Shown one piece after another: positions 9,800 through 23,300 of a stretch of DNA of 64,000 nucleotides. Both the position numbers and the translations under genes were made by a program. Positions within the stretch are counted from its first letter, which is position 1; each line of letters starts with the position of its first letter. The stretch comes from Monocercomonoides exilis (taxonomy: Eukaryota > Preaxostyla > Oxymonadida > Polymastigidae). The stretch lies in NCBI GenBank assembly GCA_001643675.2, contig LSRY02000014.1:746501-810500 (forward strand), written 5' to 3'. Below the pieces are notes generated by a model. The model did not search any database. It saw nothing but the letters and a program-made list of their open reading frames with translations, and had not been told where the DNA came from.

Positions 9800-10981
9800 A
9801 TGAAAATTGTTATTATCACATTTTCTAATACTGGCAATACCCAAATGATGGGGAAAATTATCGGAGAAGAACTTTGCAGAGAAGGAGAGCACGAAGTTGT
9901 GAAAGTTGATGGATTTAGCTTAATCAAGTACTTCGGAGTTGGTGGAAGAACAGGATCAAAAATAAAATCTTTTGAAGATATCGATAATTCAAAAAAAATA
10001 AAAGATATGATTGAGACAATTAAATCTGCTGAAGTCCTTGGAGTCGGAAGTTATGTTTATGGATTTTTTCCACCACCCGGAGTAACGGAACTATTTGATG
10101 AAGTTGTTTTACCTAAAACACTTTTCCAAAAAATGCAATTTTTCTTTGTGTTTTCGTCTCATGGAAGCTTGAAAAGTCCGACTTGCACAATTCTCCGAGA
10201 AACTATTCAGACAAAAAATCCATCTGCAATATTTTGCGGCTCAATTGATCTTCACTGCCCGGAAACAGCAGTTGAATTAATGGCACCTTTGGGGCATCCG
10301 GATGAATGGAGCACAAAAGAAATAGAGCGCTTAAGAGAATTCGGAAAAACTTTACTTGTGTCTCTGACAAAGAAAGAGAAAAAGACCGGAAAAACAATTA
10401 TACCAATGAAAGCTTATAAAGTTGCACAATCAACATCTCAGAATATTATTCGAGATATTACAGGAAAGTTATCAATTTCCGAAGATCTTTGCATTGGGTG
10501 TATGAAATGTGTGAATGTATGCCCATGGAATGCAATGGAGAAAAAAGTAAAAAATGTTAAAAAGGCACCATCTGAAAGTGAAAAAGGCATCGAAAACAAA
10601 GAACAAATGGAAAGTCATGCTATTAAAATCAAAGACATCGAAGAATATGTTCCGATGTGCAATGATAAAGAATGCTGGCATTGCGCACGTTGCTATAATT
10701 TATGTCCAAAAAAGGCAATTTCATTTCCTCGTTTCAATACTCAGCTTCGCGTACAGCATTCAGCTCCAAAACTTCCTTCAAGTTACAATAAAAGTGAAAA
10801 TCAATCAGAATTGTCTGAATCTTCGTCAGCTACAAAACAATCAGCATCTTCATCTTCAAATGATTTGCCAAAATTTGTTTCGCTTGCCCATCGCATGTTC
10901 ATTGGACACAGAGGAATTGAAGGTTTCCTGGTAATACTGTTGTGCTTTACAATACTCTTAATTTTGAAGAAATTATTGTAA
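9800..10981 (+). CDS. Tail-anchored flavodoxin-ferredoxin electron carrier (EFR1-type)
   Basis: Intronless gene for 393 residues. Residues 1-190 form a flavodoxin-like FMN domain with the phosphate loop TFSNTGNTQ at 7-15 and GSYVYGFFPPPG near 80. Two ferredoxin-type clusters follow: Cys231, 234, 237 and 241 in CIGCMKCVNVCP, and Cys287, 292, 295, 298 and 302 in CNDKECWHCARCYNLCP, which has one extra Cys. A Lys/Glu-rich linker of ~45 residues separates the two clusters. After a Ser-rich spacer the last ~20 residues are a hydrophobic helix ending LLILKKLL, which looks like a C-terminal membrane anchor. EFR1-type proteins combine the same two modules in anaerobic bacteria and protists; the membrane tail is unusual to my knowledge. 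The electron donor and acceptor cannot be read from sequence. It likely works in low-potential redox chemistry on a membrane facing the cytosol. Confidence 0.88.
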   Translation: MKIVIITFSNTGNTQMMGKIIGEELCREGEHEVVKVDGFSLIKYFGVGGRTGSKIKSFEDIDNSKKIKDMIETIKSAEVLGVGSYVYGFFPPPGVTELFDEVVLPKTLFQKMQFFFVFSSHGSLKSPTCTILRETIQTKNPSAIFCGSIDLHCPETAVELMAPLGHPDEWSTKEIERLREFGKTLLVSLTKKEKKTGKTIIPMKAYKVAQSTSQNIIRDITGKLSISEDLCIGCMKCVNVCPWNAMEKKVKNVKKAPSESEKGIENKEQMESHAIKIKDIEEYVPMCNDKECWHCARCYNLCPKKAISFPRFNTQLRVQHSAPKLPSSYNKSENQSELSESSSATKQSASSSSNDLPKFVSLAHRMFIGHRGIEGFLVILLCFTILLILKKLL

Positions 10982-11337
10982 TTCTCATTGACCATCATCC
11001 AAAAGGATATTTTTAACTGATTTTAAAAATTTCATTTTGAGTTATTCTTTTCTTTATTTGAGCATTCGCATATTGGATTTGATTTAAATTGACCAAACGT
11101 TTGACGTTGATTTTATTTATGTTCATTAGTATGTATTTATTTTAATTGAAATTGTGATCAAATTATTATTTTTATTAAAAGTCGTGAATTGTATTTTTTC
11201 CTTTAACCTTTCGCGTTCAACAAATATTATCTTATATGAAAAATTTTTGTCTGTTTTTTTTAACCCCAAAAAGTTCAAATTAATTTGTATCAAACATCTA
11301 TAAAACAGCTTCTAAAAGTTGTACAATAATCGATCTT
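10982..11337. other. Convergent 3' intergenic region
   Basis: About 360 bp between the 3' ends of two convergent genes. It is A/T-rich, presumably 3' untranslated sequence of both; nothing else is visible. Confidence 0.55.
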
Positions 11338-14300
11338 TCAAACGAAATTTCCTAATTGATCTAATTTCGTAGTCAAAACGTTTTGAGCTGCTTGATTTCT
11401 TTGGTCTTCAAGATTCAAAGAATTCGCAACTCTTGCAATTTCACTGTTAATGTCTTTCCACAACAATTTGCATTGATTCCGCTCACATTTCAGAAGCATA
11501 AGCTCATCAACACAACCTTCCTTAAAAACAGTTTTCTGTTCGACATCCTGTTCATTTGTGATTGGCTGGTGCTTGTTGCAATCATTTTGCTGATTTTCGT
11601 TTTCTTCTTCGCTTTCCAGGAAGATGTCGAGTGATTCACACAATACCGCAAGCGCATTCAGTTTCTCCATTATTTCAGTCTTTTTTGACTTCGTATCTGC
11701 TTCACGATTCAAACATTGGATGATCAACAATTGTGTGCGAAGATAAACAAGAGATGATGGATGCGACGGATGTTCGCATCGACAATACAAATGATGATTC
11801 ACATCAAAATAAGAATGAGTTGTTGTTTTCCCTTTCAAAATGTTTTCTTTGTCAAACATCGCTTTTGTTTCTTGCTGTTTAAAGTCGCACACATCCGAAA
11901 GGCCTCTGAGGAGAAGAGGAAAATATAAGGGATATTGAATTAAACGAAGCGCGTTTTTAGGCCGATTCATAAAGAGCTAAATATCAACATGTGAATACAA
12001 ATGTTGCAATGAATTGTGAGAGAAGGATTATAATTGTTACAAAAAGGTTTTTTTTTCAAAAAAAATTAAAATATTTCCATCACATCAAAAAATGTATTCA
12101 ATTCATCAATGCATCTAAATAACTAATTATTTCCACAAACCAAGCATCTGCACGAAAGAAGCAACGATGCAGCTGCAAACGAGTCGAATCGAAGTTCCAG
12201 TGCGAATGCCATCGAAAACGCAGCCCATCTGAGTGAATGTTGAGTAGCCCCTGACAAAAACAGGAAGTGTGCCACACGAAGTGAATGGAAGCAAAGAGCT
12301 GAGAGCGAAGTGGGTGTATGAACAAGAGAATGAACTGAAGTGAGCGTGACAACTCCGTTTGACAAGAGACGAAGTATTGACTTGGATGCAGAAAAGCGAT
12401 GTGATATGTTAGTTTCAGGTGATATGTCATCAAGCGCATCGTTCAGCGACTTCTGCAAACGATGAGCTTCGCAGTACCTTTTTGTAAAGAAGGAAAGCGG
12501 AGGCGGCACTGGAATGACTTTAAGAGGCAGAGAGGAAACAGAAGAAGGACCGTAAAGAAGATACGAAAACGGAGCATAAAACTGTGTTAATAGAGGGAAC
12601 TGATGATGCCAAAACGAAGAGATTAATATAAGAAAATGATATTAATGAAATATTTGAAAATAAATAAATGAACAAGATAAGGAAAAAACGAAAATTGCTC
12701 AGTTAAAATACACGAAAAAATGAAAATAAAATTATTAATTCAGAATATTCGAAAAAAAAAAAACTCATAAATAACTTTTTTAACATCAGCATACAAAAGC
12801 AGTCGTAAATTGCTGTTCCAATGTTTCTCTAATTGAGGCAAAAAAAGGCTCAAAATTCATTTCGACAATTCTGTAAGCCACTTGATTAGGAAATCCTGAA
12901 GAAAACAAAAATGGATCAATATTTAAATTTGTATGTTTTGATTGCACGGATAAAAAATCATCATTGAGATTATCTGCTAACTTAGAAGACTTATCTGAAA
13001 GAGGCTCTGAATCAAACGATGGTGATAAAAAAGGTTGATTGCCTGAAGATGAAATGGAAGAAGAAGAAGCAATAGCAGAAAGAGAATTATTGAATTGATT
13101 TAAAGTGAATGAGGATGAAATGAATGGAGTGGGGTCAAATGTGTTGGAGGCGGGAGTAGAAGAAAAGGGAGAGAAAGGTGAATAAGAAGATGGAAAATAC
13201 GAAGTGGTTGAAGTGGCATGAAGAGAATTGAAGTGATCAATTGAAATTTGAATTGGACTCAAGCAAATTGAAGTGTCTTCCATTAATAAATCATATTGAT
13301 GTTCTTTCTTTTCTTTGTGAGATGGAAATGCGGATATCGGAAAGCGTTTCAGATCGTCACCAAAGACAGGAAAAAAACGATGCTCAGACTCAAAAGAAGA
13401 AGGCGAAGGCCAAAAAACAGATTTCTCAAAGCGCTTGTCAGCCACTTGAACAGGAGGAGAGGCATCCAAAAATCTGTTTGACTGAAAAAAACCAAACTGA
13501 ATCATGACAGCATCTGAGAGGATCTTGTGCATCATCCGATACTCGTTCAATTGAGTCGAAGTCGAAAAAATACGGTTGTTAAACAGAACTGAGCCGAAGA
13601 GAGACCGAAACATTCCGCCTGCTATTTGTGGAACAATCCCTGCAATTATTATTTTCAATCTGTACAAAACTGATAACACTGACAGATTTTTGCCCTTTGT
13701 TTGTGAGAGTTAAAGTGAATCACAAAGGGAAATATCCAATTTATCATATTTTGAATCAGTGCATACACGCAATAATCAAAAGAAAAAAAATGATGTTTGA
13801 ATCAAAGTTTTAAAAAAATTAATGAATTAGAAAGAAAAATCAACACACCAATGTGGCATCTTTAATAGCCTCGTTCAAGAACTGCCAAGCCATCTTGCTT
13901 TTTCTGATCCAATGTTGATGCTTATCAAGTATTTCTGAAGGATTGATTTCATTGCAATTTTTTGAATCACGTGGCTGCAGCTGAAGTTCATCTAAATGAT
14001 TAGATAATAAAAGCTGTGGTGAAGATGAGGAAGAAGAAGAAGAAGAAAGAAGAGGAGAAAAAGATGATGTTGAAGATGTAGAAGATGAAGCAGACGACTG
14101 TTCTTCATCCAATTCATCATTTAACTCTTTAAAAATTTGAGTGACATCTTTTTTAACTCTTGCGTTTCTTTTCAATTCGGCTTTTAAACTATTGTCATGC
14201 TCATAAACTGAAAACATGTTTTTAACTTCATCTATTTCCTTTTCAAACGACCATAAATCAGTTTTCTTCCACAACCGTGTTGATGCTCTTTCTGATATCT

Positions 14301-15426
14301 TCCGCTTTTCATAGCTTTCTTCATCTCCATCGAGATCTTCCAACAGATCAGTCAACGATACCCATCCTCTCACCAAGCTTATAGCTCGCTCTCCATCCAG
14401 CTCGTGTGCAAACACGTCTGCCTTTCTTGCCAGTTCATGTGCAACTTTCCAGTTCCCTTTTAACAGTTCTGACTTTGTGCGGTGCAGCGCCTTCAGCATT
14501 CTGCTGTATTGAAAATCTCTCCTTTCGTATAAGGCTGCCGAGTGGTAAGTGTTTGATTGTAAAATATGCAAAGGAAATATCTTATTCATAAAATATGTGT
14601 TTTGAAAATCGCTGAATTCCTTGCACTTTGGTGCGTAGGCTTTTATTAATGTTGATAAATCGTATTGACGAACAGGCTTGATAAGTGGAGCATTCAATTC
14701 ATAAAAAGTCAAGTCATTTAACTCCCTATAGCTAAAGCTTCTATGACATAAATCAAACGAACCAGTATAATAACTTTAAAATAAAAATGTGGAATTAAAA
14801 TTCTTGATAAAAAATACAATTCTTTCAAACGTTATCAGGTCGTGAGATAGCCCAATCAAAACTGGAAAAGGTTCAAATAATAAAGGTACTATTTGAGTTA
14901 TAAGAATTCCAAAGAGACTATTTTTTGTCTGAAATAAAAAAAATTTTTTTTATTTTCTAAATATTTGAACAAAAAAGAATGTCATACAATATATTCTGGG
15001 AATTCACGAGATATAATATTTGATTCATTCGTTAGTTCACCCAAACATTCTATGTAATCTCTCAGAAATAAAGGATTAAACAATTTTATGAACTAAAAAT
15101 TCTCTTTTAAATATTTTCAAAAATTTCAAAACATACTGTTTCCTCGAACTCGTTCCACACGCTTTGATGCTCCGAAAAGTCATCTAAAAAAGATGACTTT
15201 AGAACTGCGTAAGTTGGCTTGTTGTCAAAATGCTTTTATGTCAAACGAAAATTTAAATATGCATTCAAATGTGAAGAAATTAACTTTCCAAGTGTATTAA
15301 AATTGGTTCACGTACCAAAGTTTTAAAAACAAATCTCATAAGTATTTTGGTTTCAATGTTTCCCGCTTTCTTTTTTGACATATTGTAGATAAACGCGGAA
15401 ATCGCAATTTCTGAAGGACTTATCAT
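11338..15426 (-). CDS. ANAPC5: Probable anaphase-promoting complex subunit 5
   Basis: Eight exons: 15316-15426, 15137-15232, 14988-15092, 14831-14928, 13845-14773, 12795-13639, 12141-12599 and 11338-11976 (introns of 83, 44, 59, 57, 205, 195 and 164 nt). All phases agree, giving 1,093 residues. Assignment to APC5, a TPR scaffold of the APC/C ubiquitin ligase, rests on three recalled similarities. The N-terminus ISPSEIAISAFIYNM resembles the family start. The segment NSLFGILITQIVPLL near residue 110 matches the conserved N-terminal domain. TPR-like helices include FLNEAIKDATLVW and FDSFAAASLLLSCRCLL, followed by NRPKNALRLIQ. Family members are about 750 residues; the excess is Ser- and acidic-rich inserts around residues 320-390 and 560-650. 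The 205-nt intron could hide a small exon. No other family fits as well, but divergence is high. Confidence 0.6.
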
Positions 15427-15586
15427 TCTTCATTTATTATTATGGGGACTTCATTATTTTTCTGAATTCTAAAAAACATCTAAAAGATATACATCCTCTA
15501 ATGAAATGATTTAAATTACTTTTGTTAATGGTGAAGTGAATTTAAAGGATTTTAAAAATATAATAAATGAGTATAGAATTAATAAT

Positions 15587-17307
15587 TCATCCTGAAAATA
15601 GATTACTAAGAACTACATCAGTATTTTTTGGAAATGGCTTTTCATCGTAACTCATAAATGAAACAATTTGAGGATGAACTGTGTATTTCATTTCTCTTCC
15701 CTTTGTGGCACGTCTGTTAATGAAAGCCTGCTTTGCTTTGTGTTGTAATTTTTGTGTGGCAATAAGAGATGCTTGAGCAGTTTCTATCTCAAGAGAAGAT
15801 AAAAATCCCCCAAAGCCAGAAGAAGGCAAGGCCAATGACTTATTTGTTGTTTCACCATCTGCAAAGTTATCTTCGTCAATTTGCTGGGCGACTGTTGTTG
15901 CAGCTGTCGATCTGAGCAAACTCCGAATAAGCATCTGATAGAAGTCGTTATCATCCACAATATATCTGTTTATTTCTTTCTTTTTCAGAAGTTCTCTTTG
16001 ATCCACATCGAGAAAAGATCCAGATTCGCTGCCTGGTTTTTCCTTTTTCTGTGCTGCAGGGTCTGTTTCTGTTCCTATTGGCACAGCACCCACCCTGTTC
16101 GTGTGCATTCGCAGCAGCATTCTTTCTTTTTCTCGTGTGATGTTTGCCACTTGAGTCGAAATAGGCAGCTGCAGATTTCTCAGCAACGCCATGCTGCTTC
16201 CACTCATTTTCCTCGACATCGTCGGCGCTAGTGACTTCGCTATTGATGCACGCATATGAGCTGCATCGGCTATAGAAGCAATTTTTGGTCGACACAACTT
16301 TCTTAAAGACATCGAGCTCGAAAGATAAGAAGAGACTTCATCTGAAAGAGAAGAAGGTTTTTTTCCTGAAGATGAATTGGATGAAGAAATAGAAGAAATA
16401 GATTTTTCAGAAGCAACAGTACGAGAAAATGATTTTTGTATTTCCAGAAAAGAACCGAGCAGAGATTTTGCTGCGGCCCTTGCTCGTTTGAGCGAAGCGT
16501 TAAGTGCTGGAGATGGCTGAACCGTTTTTTCTTTTGGCAAAGCATCAGTTTTTTCAGGCTTTTCAGCCTTTCCTGATTTTTCCGGTTTTTCAGTCTTGTC
16601 AGACGAGTTAATGAATTGAAAAGCTGAAGTTTGTGGTTGAGGAAGACGATTTATAAGTGTAAAGAGCTTTGAAAGAGAAATTCTTGTTTGAACAAGAGTT
16701 GTCCAAGATCTCTTTTGACTGAGAACTCTTTGAGCATTTTTCATCTCTTCCTCTGCGCTTGATGCAACTATAACTGATTGCGTATTTTTCAGTTTTTTCT
16801 TTGAGTCTGTATCTTCCTTGCTTGAAGATGGAGTTGAATAAAGTGATGCAGCAGTTGAGAGAAGATCATCAGATTCTTCTTCACTTGACATTTCATCGTC
16901 TGATTGGCTTCCTTCTTCTGAATGGTCATTTTGCATATCATCTTTACTAGCAGCTGATACAGTTTTTTGTTGATTTTGAAATTTTCTAAATAGATCAATT
17001 CGTTTTCTCGAAAGAGGTCGACCCGAGTAAAATCCACCAGTAAGTGACACATGTTGCTTTGTGGGTTTTGCTAAAAGAACTTGAGAACTAATTGTCGAAT
17101 TTATAAAAGATTGAAAAGCATCTTATTTCTGAAATAAAAACGAAAAACCTGTCTAATTCAGTGTCATAACGAACTGAATTGTCAAAATCATCTTCCTCTT
17201 CATCAATTCCTAATAATAAAATAAGAAATTCAGAAAATATGAACCATCAGAAAACTATCGTAACTATTCACTTAATAAACTCAAATACCGATAATTTTTG
17301 GTGACAT
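15587..17307 (-). CDS. AATF: AATF/BFR2-like ribosome biogenesis protein
   Basis: Nucleolar factor of the small-subunit processome. Exons are 17289-17307, 17149-17209 and 15587-17087 with introns of 79 and 61 nt, giving 526 residues. The start MSPKIIGIDEEEDDFD leads into an acidic region (residues 45-85). A central helical region (~130-260) corresponds to the AATF leucine-zipper domain, broken by a Glu/Lys/Pro-rich insert (PEKSGKAEKPEK). The C-terminal TRAUB domain is recognisable: residues ~395-405 read NDFYQMLIRSLL, and near the end TKGREMKYTVHPQIVSFM, the best-conserved block of the family, followed by VVLSNLFSG. It starts 49 bp from the divergent giant gene and lies 160 bp upstream of the APC5-like gene on the same strand. 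Identity is well supported by the C-terminal block. Confidence 0.85.
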
Positions 17308-17356
17308 TACAAAATTGTGGAAAACAGATCAAACCTTTTGATAATTTGCTTATATA
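17308..17356. promoter_or_regulatory. Very short bidirectional promoter, 49 bp
   Basis: Only 49 bp lie between the ATG codons of AATF and of the giant rightward gene. A TATATAA-like string lies within a few bases of the rightward ATG, too close for a normal TATA box. Transcription start sites probably lie inside or beside the opposite gene. Confidence 0.35.
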
Positions 17357-20300
17357 ATGACTTTCTTGTCGCAACAGGCTTTCCCAGGAGCTTTGAAGCT
17401 GTTGCTATACCACGAAAGTGTTCATTATATAAATTCTGTTATCGTTTGGCAGGGATACACAACATTTATAATCAATGATGGACAAATCTTGTTTTGCATC
17501 AACACTGAACAGTTAAAAGGATACAAAAGCCCAATTAGTTTTCTTTTGAGTAATTGTCATCGAAGGCAAAACGAAAGGTTTTATTTATTCCATCAATTTA
17601 AGTGAATTTCAACTTTTTTATTCAAGCACTCCAATCTTCCTTTGCTATCATTTCGATCTGTCTCCTGTCATAAAAGTTATATACGGGAATTTTCCGCATT
17701 TGGTTAACTGGGAAAAGGAGAAACATGTTGTATGAGTGATTTTTTTAAAAGGAAAATTATGATTAAAAATCATCATCATTATCTTTTTTTAGCCAACGCT
17801 TTATGCTGTTCTTAGAAACGGAACAATAGTACCATTTATATATGAAAGAATAAACCAGAACATAACCAATGTTTTTCAATGGAGATGCTATGAGCAGCAT
17901 GCTTTCTCTCTTCCACCTCTTCCAGAACAGTATTTACCATCTACATCTCTCAGTCGCAGCGTAAAATATCGCAAGACGAACTATCTGCAAAAGCATAGAT
18001 GCGTGCTTGATATTACAATGTCAAATAAAACATTTTTCTGGGCTGAATGGACGCCTTCTGAAAGTGAAATTTCTTCCAGCATTTTACGAAAGCATCAAGC
18101 CGCTTCATCTGGCTTGCATTCAGCACCAACAGAACCATTGACCGTTGAACCAAAGCATGGAGAACGCTATGTTACTGTGGCGTTATGCTGTGCATCAATG
18201 AACATAACTTCTTTATCATCTGTGGAACAAAGTGCAATTCCTCAATCTTCTTTCTCCACTCAGAATTTCAGCAATTTCCGAGTGCTTTCATATGGACTCC
18301 AGGCTCTTTTAACACCCTTGAGGAAATCTGTTTCAGCTCCACCACTTCCAGACTTCGAGACATTTTACGACGAAAATGAAGAAGACGATGAATTAACCCT
18401 TAGAAATGGCGAATCATCCAAATTGTCTGGGAGTAGCGGGCAGTCTTCGCTTTCCACCGGAATCTACTCAATGCGATTCCAGCAGATTGTGCACAGGTCG
18501 CAGATCGACGGGATGCTGAGCCAGGCGCGCCAGCTGGAGGACATGGAGAGGAAAGCCAGACAGCACTCACTTGTCTTGCTTCTCGACCTGCCTTCGTATT
18601 TGCCTGCTGAACAGCAAACAGTCTGCTACGCTGTCATCCGCCCGTATGTGTATGTTTTCCTACCTCCTCCTCCTCCTCTTCAATCTTCAACAGCGCCTTC
18701 TTTGTCCAAACACAACAACATATCACCAGAAAGAATGCCTTTCAATGCAGCTGCTGATGCCCCAGTGTTTTGCTGTGCGGAAATGAAAGGGCGGTTGGGA
18801 GACCCATATTTTGTGCACCCGATTTATCGAAGTCTTGTTGCCTTTGCATCTGAAGGAGGAGGATTTTACCATCCTTTTCATTTACTCCGCGGCGTCAGCT
18901 CAATCGGAGACGGATCTTCACTTACATCATCTGCAACTTCAAATGCACTTCAACACATTTCTTCCTCATCGTTGTTGCCTTCTTCTTCTTCTTCTTCTTC
19001 TTCTTCTTCTTCTGCTTCCTCATCCTCCTCTTCTTCTTTGATTCCTTCTCTCCGAAGCAACAGCATCCCATCTATTAGCCCCCATGTTCCGTCTCTTTTT
19101 GTCTTAGACATTTGCCTTTGCCCTTCCACTCCAAACATTTCTCTTCGAAACCATCTCATTTCATCTTTTGTTCCGAAGCTTGTTTGCCACTGCAGCTGGA
19201 TCGAAGCTGCTTCTCTTCCTTTCCTTTCACACCAATCGCCTTCACAAGTCACACAAACACACAATGACTTTTCTTTATCTCATTCTTCATCTTCTTCTCT
19301 TCATTCGTCCCGCCCTTCTGCCTCTTCCTCCAAAATACTCCAACTTCCTCTTTCTCTCCAGCCACACGCCCTCAAATCCCCTCACAGAATCAGACTGCCC
19401 CAGATCCCTTCGTATTCGTCTAAGCCCTCTCTCTCATTGTATCCTGAGCATCAGGAGCCTTCCTCCTCCTCTGACGAAGCAGCAGGGGAGTCTTTGAACA
19501 GCAGAAGTCGATTGAAACCTCCACCGCCTCGGACAAACAGCACTTTGAGGACTTTCAACACACCTTTCTCTGCTTCTTCCTTCACTTCCTCTGCCTCTTC
19601 CCCTTCTTCTTCCTTTTCTTCTTCTTCTTCCCAATCATCTGTGCGTACATCCCCCTTCAAACTGAAACCATCTCGCTATCCTTTCCCTCTTCCCTCGCTG
19701 GCTGGTCTGTCTGCAGACGAGTGGGTGCAACATATTGGCCCAATGGGCAAGTTTTTTGTGGCCCTCACATCGAACGGGCGATGCTTTGTGTTCGACGCCT
19801 TTGACCCTTCCATCCTTCCTCAGAACTCATTTTTGCACATTCGGTCAACTTCTTCTAATTCTTCTTCTTCTTCTAATTCTTCTCTATTTGGGGGAGAAAG
19901 CAAACACACAGGAAAACCAAAAACACCACAACAACGCATTGACGAGTATTTATATGGCTCCTCCTCCCTCTCCCCCGCTCATCCCACACGTCCTGGCCAT
20001 TCTCTCTTCCAAAACATCGACCCGTCCCTTCGAGGCGCCTCGATGTCAACCGCACTCAGCATGGCAGTGACGCTCTTTGATGTGTCCAGGGCGCTGGAGA
20101 GTGCGACGCCGATTGGCGAGGAAATGAAGCTGTTTGACCTGAAGCAGAGCAAAGCAAACACAATGGACGCCCTCCGGATGCAGCTGGAGGCAGAACTGAG
20201 GGTGCTGATGGAGTATGAGGAGAGAGAGAGAGAGAGAGAGAGGAAGGAGAAGGAGAAAGGAAGAGAAGGGAAGAGAGAAGGAAACAGAGAACAAGGAGAA

Positions 20301-23300
20301 GAAGATGACCAGGCAACATTATTTGACAAAGTGGAGGGAGATGAATCAAAGGACGAGCGCATCACTCGAACAGACAAGACATCACAAGGAATTTCATCTC
20401 AATCACAACAACAACAACAGCAACAGTCACAGCCTCAACTGCCAGCCACACTGGCACACCCGTCTCAAGTGCACTCCCAGCGGCACAAGCTGTGCAAGGC
20501 GTTCTTTCCAAATTCTCTCTTCCGCCTACTGTTTGACGGCGTGTGCTCGACGCTCCCTTCTTCTTCTGTGCCTTCTTCTTTCCTCGACGACGACCTCTTT
20601 CAGCCAGCCACGCCTGTTCCTCCGCCGCCTGCTCTGTTTCTGGGCGGCTTTTCGCTTCCAGTCGATGTCAGCCATCATTCTTCACTGGAATGCTTAGAGA
20701 GCCCCTCCCGCTATGCCATGTGGATCACAGCTGCTGCTTCTCCTGCAAGCTTTGCATCGGCACAGGATTCAATGGCTCCTGTTTCTTCTTCTGCTTCTTC
20801 TGCTTCCTCTTCTGCTTCATCTTCAACCTCAACCTCCCCTTCTTCTTCTTTTGCTTCTTCACAAAATCCTCTTTCTCTCCTGTCCAGTGCATCGTCTTCA
20901 TTCGGACCAGAATGTGGTGTGTTTCTGTCTCCGTCTTTGGGCCCTGACGACACATCACCAGAGCAAGCATTGAATTATCTGATGAAACAGCCTCTTCCTC
21001 CTCTTCCTTCTCTTTCCTCCTCCTCCTCTTCCTCCTCTTCATCATCATCCTCTTCCTCTTCTTCCTCTTATTCCTCCTCCTCTTCTTCCTCTTTTGAGCC
21101 ATATCGTCATCAATCAGTCCAGCAGCGTCTCCACCAGCCCACATTCTCCACACCCCCACAGTTATTCTCCTTCTCCTGCTCAGATTCTGTCGGCATTGCT
21201 CTTCTTCTCGCAAAGTCAGCCATCGACCCCCTCGCCAGCCTTGTTGAAGCAGCCGTCGTGCAGCGCCAAGCAGAGAAAGAGCGGGAGGCAGAGAGAGAAA
21301 AGATCAGAGCGAAGATCTCAAAGGCCAAGCAATACACAGACACTACCACATCCACCACAGCCACCACAGGCGGAGGAGAAGGGCTGAAGACAAACGAGCA
21401 GGTTGATTTGGCTGGGGGAAATGGAATGAGCAATCCAAACTGTTGTTTGTTGGCTTCACACCCGTTCCACGTTCACAGCATGAGACAAACAATACCTGTT
21501 GCACACTCATCCTCCGCACACATCACTCCAATGCAGGCAGTCACATCATCTTCCTTCCATCTCTCCTTGCCTTCTTCACTTTACTCGTTCGACCACCGAA
21601 GCTTTCTGTACCCTCCTCTTTCTGACTCACATGCGTCATCCTCTTGGTCTTCCTCGCGCCTCAACCCTTTCATCTTCCCTCATCACTCATCAGCAGCACT
21701 GCCGTCTTCCCTCCGGTCGCTTTCTGAAGAGCTCGCAAAGACTGCCAGAGGCCTGCTCACATTCAAAGCAGCCGAGCACACTGCGCAGTGTGAACAGAAA
21801 ACGACTTCACAGACAACATTCTCCTTGTTCACGTCAGTCTCTTCTCTTTCGCAGCTTCCTCTTCTCCTGCCAGACGCCCCGCTCCTCTCGTCCTGGATGA
21901 GCATGCTGAGGCAGACGCAGAAGTGGCATCGAAACACACACTCCAAAGGGCAGCCTCCAATCAACATTCAGCGGATGCTTGCATTGGGACTGACACGGAT
22001 GGGATCTTTGGCACCAGAGCTGCTGCGGAGTGGAGGGAACATGGCGTTTGACTCGTCAGCTGCGGCGGAGCTGTTGGATAGCGGCTCTTCTTCTTCTTGT
22101 TCTGTTAGCGATGCGGCGTTTGTGGCGAGTGTAATGGGCACTCCTCAGCTGTTCTGGATGCTGAATACTCCTGTTCACCCATCGTGGATTATGCTCTTCC
22201 GCACGTTTGCATCGATGCTCGTGTTCTCCATCGAGAAGGCGAAAGAGCGCGAGGCCGAAGAAGAGTTCATCCAGAAGAAGATCGACGAGGAGGCCAGCAA
22301 AGAAAAAGAGCGCAAAGAGAAAGGAGGGACAGTTGTTGTCTTCGGCTGGCACAACGCAAAGAGCCTGCTTCAGAGTCAATCAAACACAAACTCTGCAGAT
22401 TCACAGGGAGCAGCAGGAGAAAGACAGCAGCAATTGACATCATCATCATCTTCTTCTTCTTCCTCTTCGACTTCACAGGATCAGCGGCAGTCCACTTTCT
22501 ATCGCTCACAAGAGCTTCTCCGTCATGTTCTGATCAACGTCTCGTCCATCTCCTCTTTTCTGTATGTTGCCATCCGCTCGCTCTTTCGAGCTATTTCGCT
22601 TCTCTCACTGACAGATGCCTCGCCAAACGACTCATCTCCCACGCCTCGCCTTGTTGTGGCACTGGCACTGAATCTGATGAGGATTCTTTACACGCTGAGG
22701 ACACTGGCGGGTGTGGAGTGCAGTGCAACAAACGGAGAAATACAGAGGATGATGCAGGACATCGACGAAGACACAGACACAGCCACAGCCACAGAACAGA
22801 TGCCAATGGGAAGTGGGTTGAGACAGAATGAAGGAGCATCTGAAGATTCAAGCTTCATTTCTTCTTCTTATTCTTCAACTGGAATGTATTTAGATGGAAA
22901 CAAAATTCGTCGAAGTCCAATGAATGGTCTTTGGAATCAGCCATATTTGCAATCTGATTATTATCCTTCCTCTCCCTCCTCTTCCCCCTCCTCCTCATCA
23001 TCAGAGAGAGACCTTCATTCCACTGACTGTCCAGAGTGGATTATGCACCGGATGTCTTTTCTCCCTGCCATCAGCCCGTCCTCTCCAGCACCCCCCGCCG
23101 ACCCCTTTACCGTCCTCCTCCGCTCGCTCGGCCTGTTCATCTTGGCCAATTCGCGCACACCTGCCTTGTTTGCGACACTTCTGAGTGATCCTTCCTTCAC
23201 TCCGCTGGCTGCAGGTGCAATGATCCACCACATCTCCACATATTACGCACTCCCTGCCACATTCAGCTCTCCTCTGCCTTCCACAGAAATCATCAAAAAA

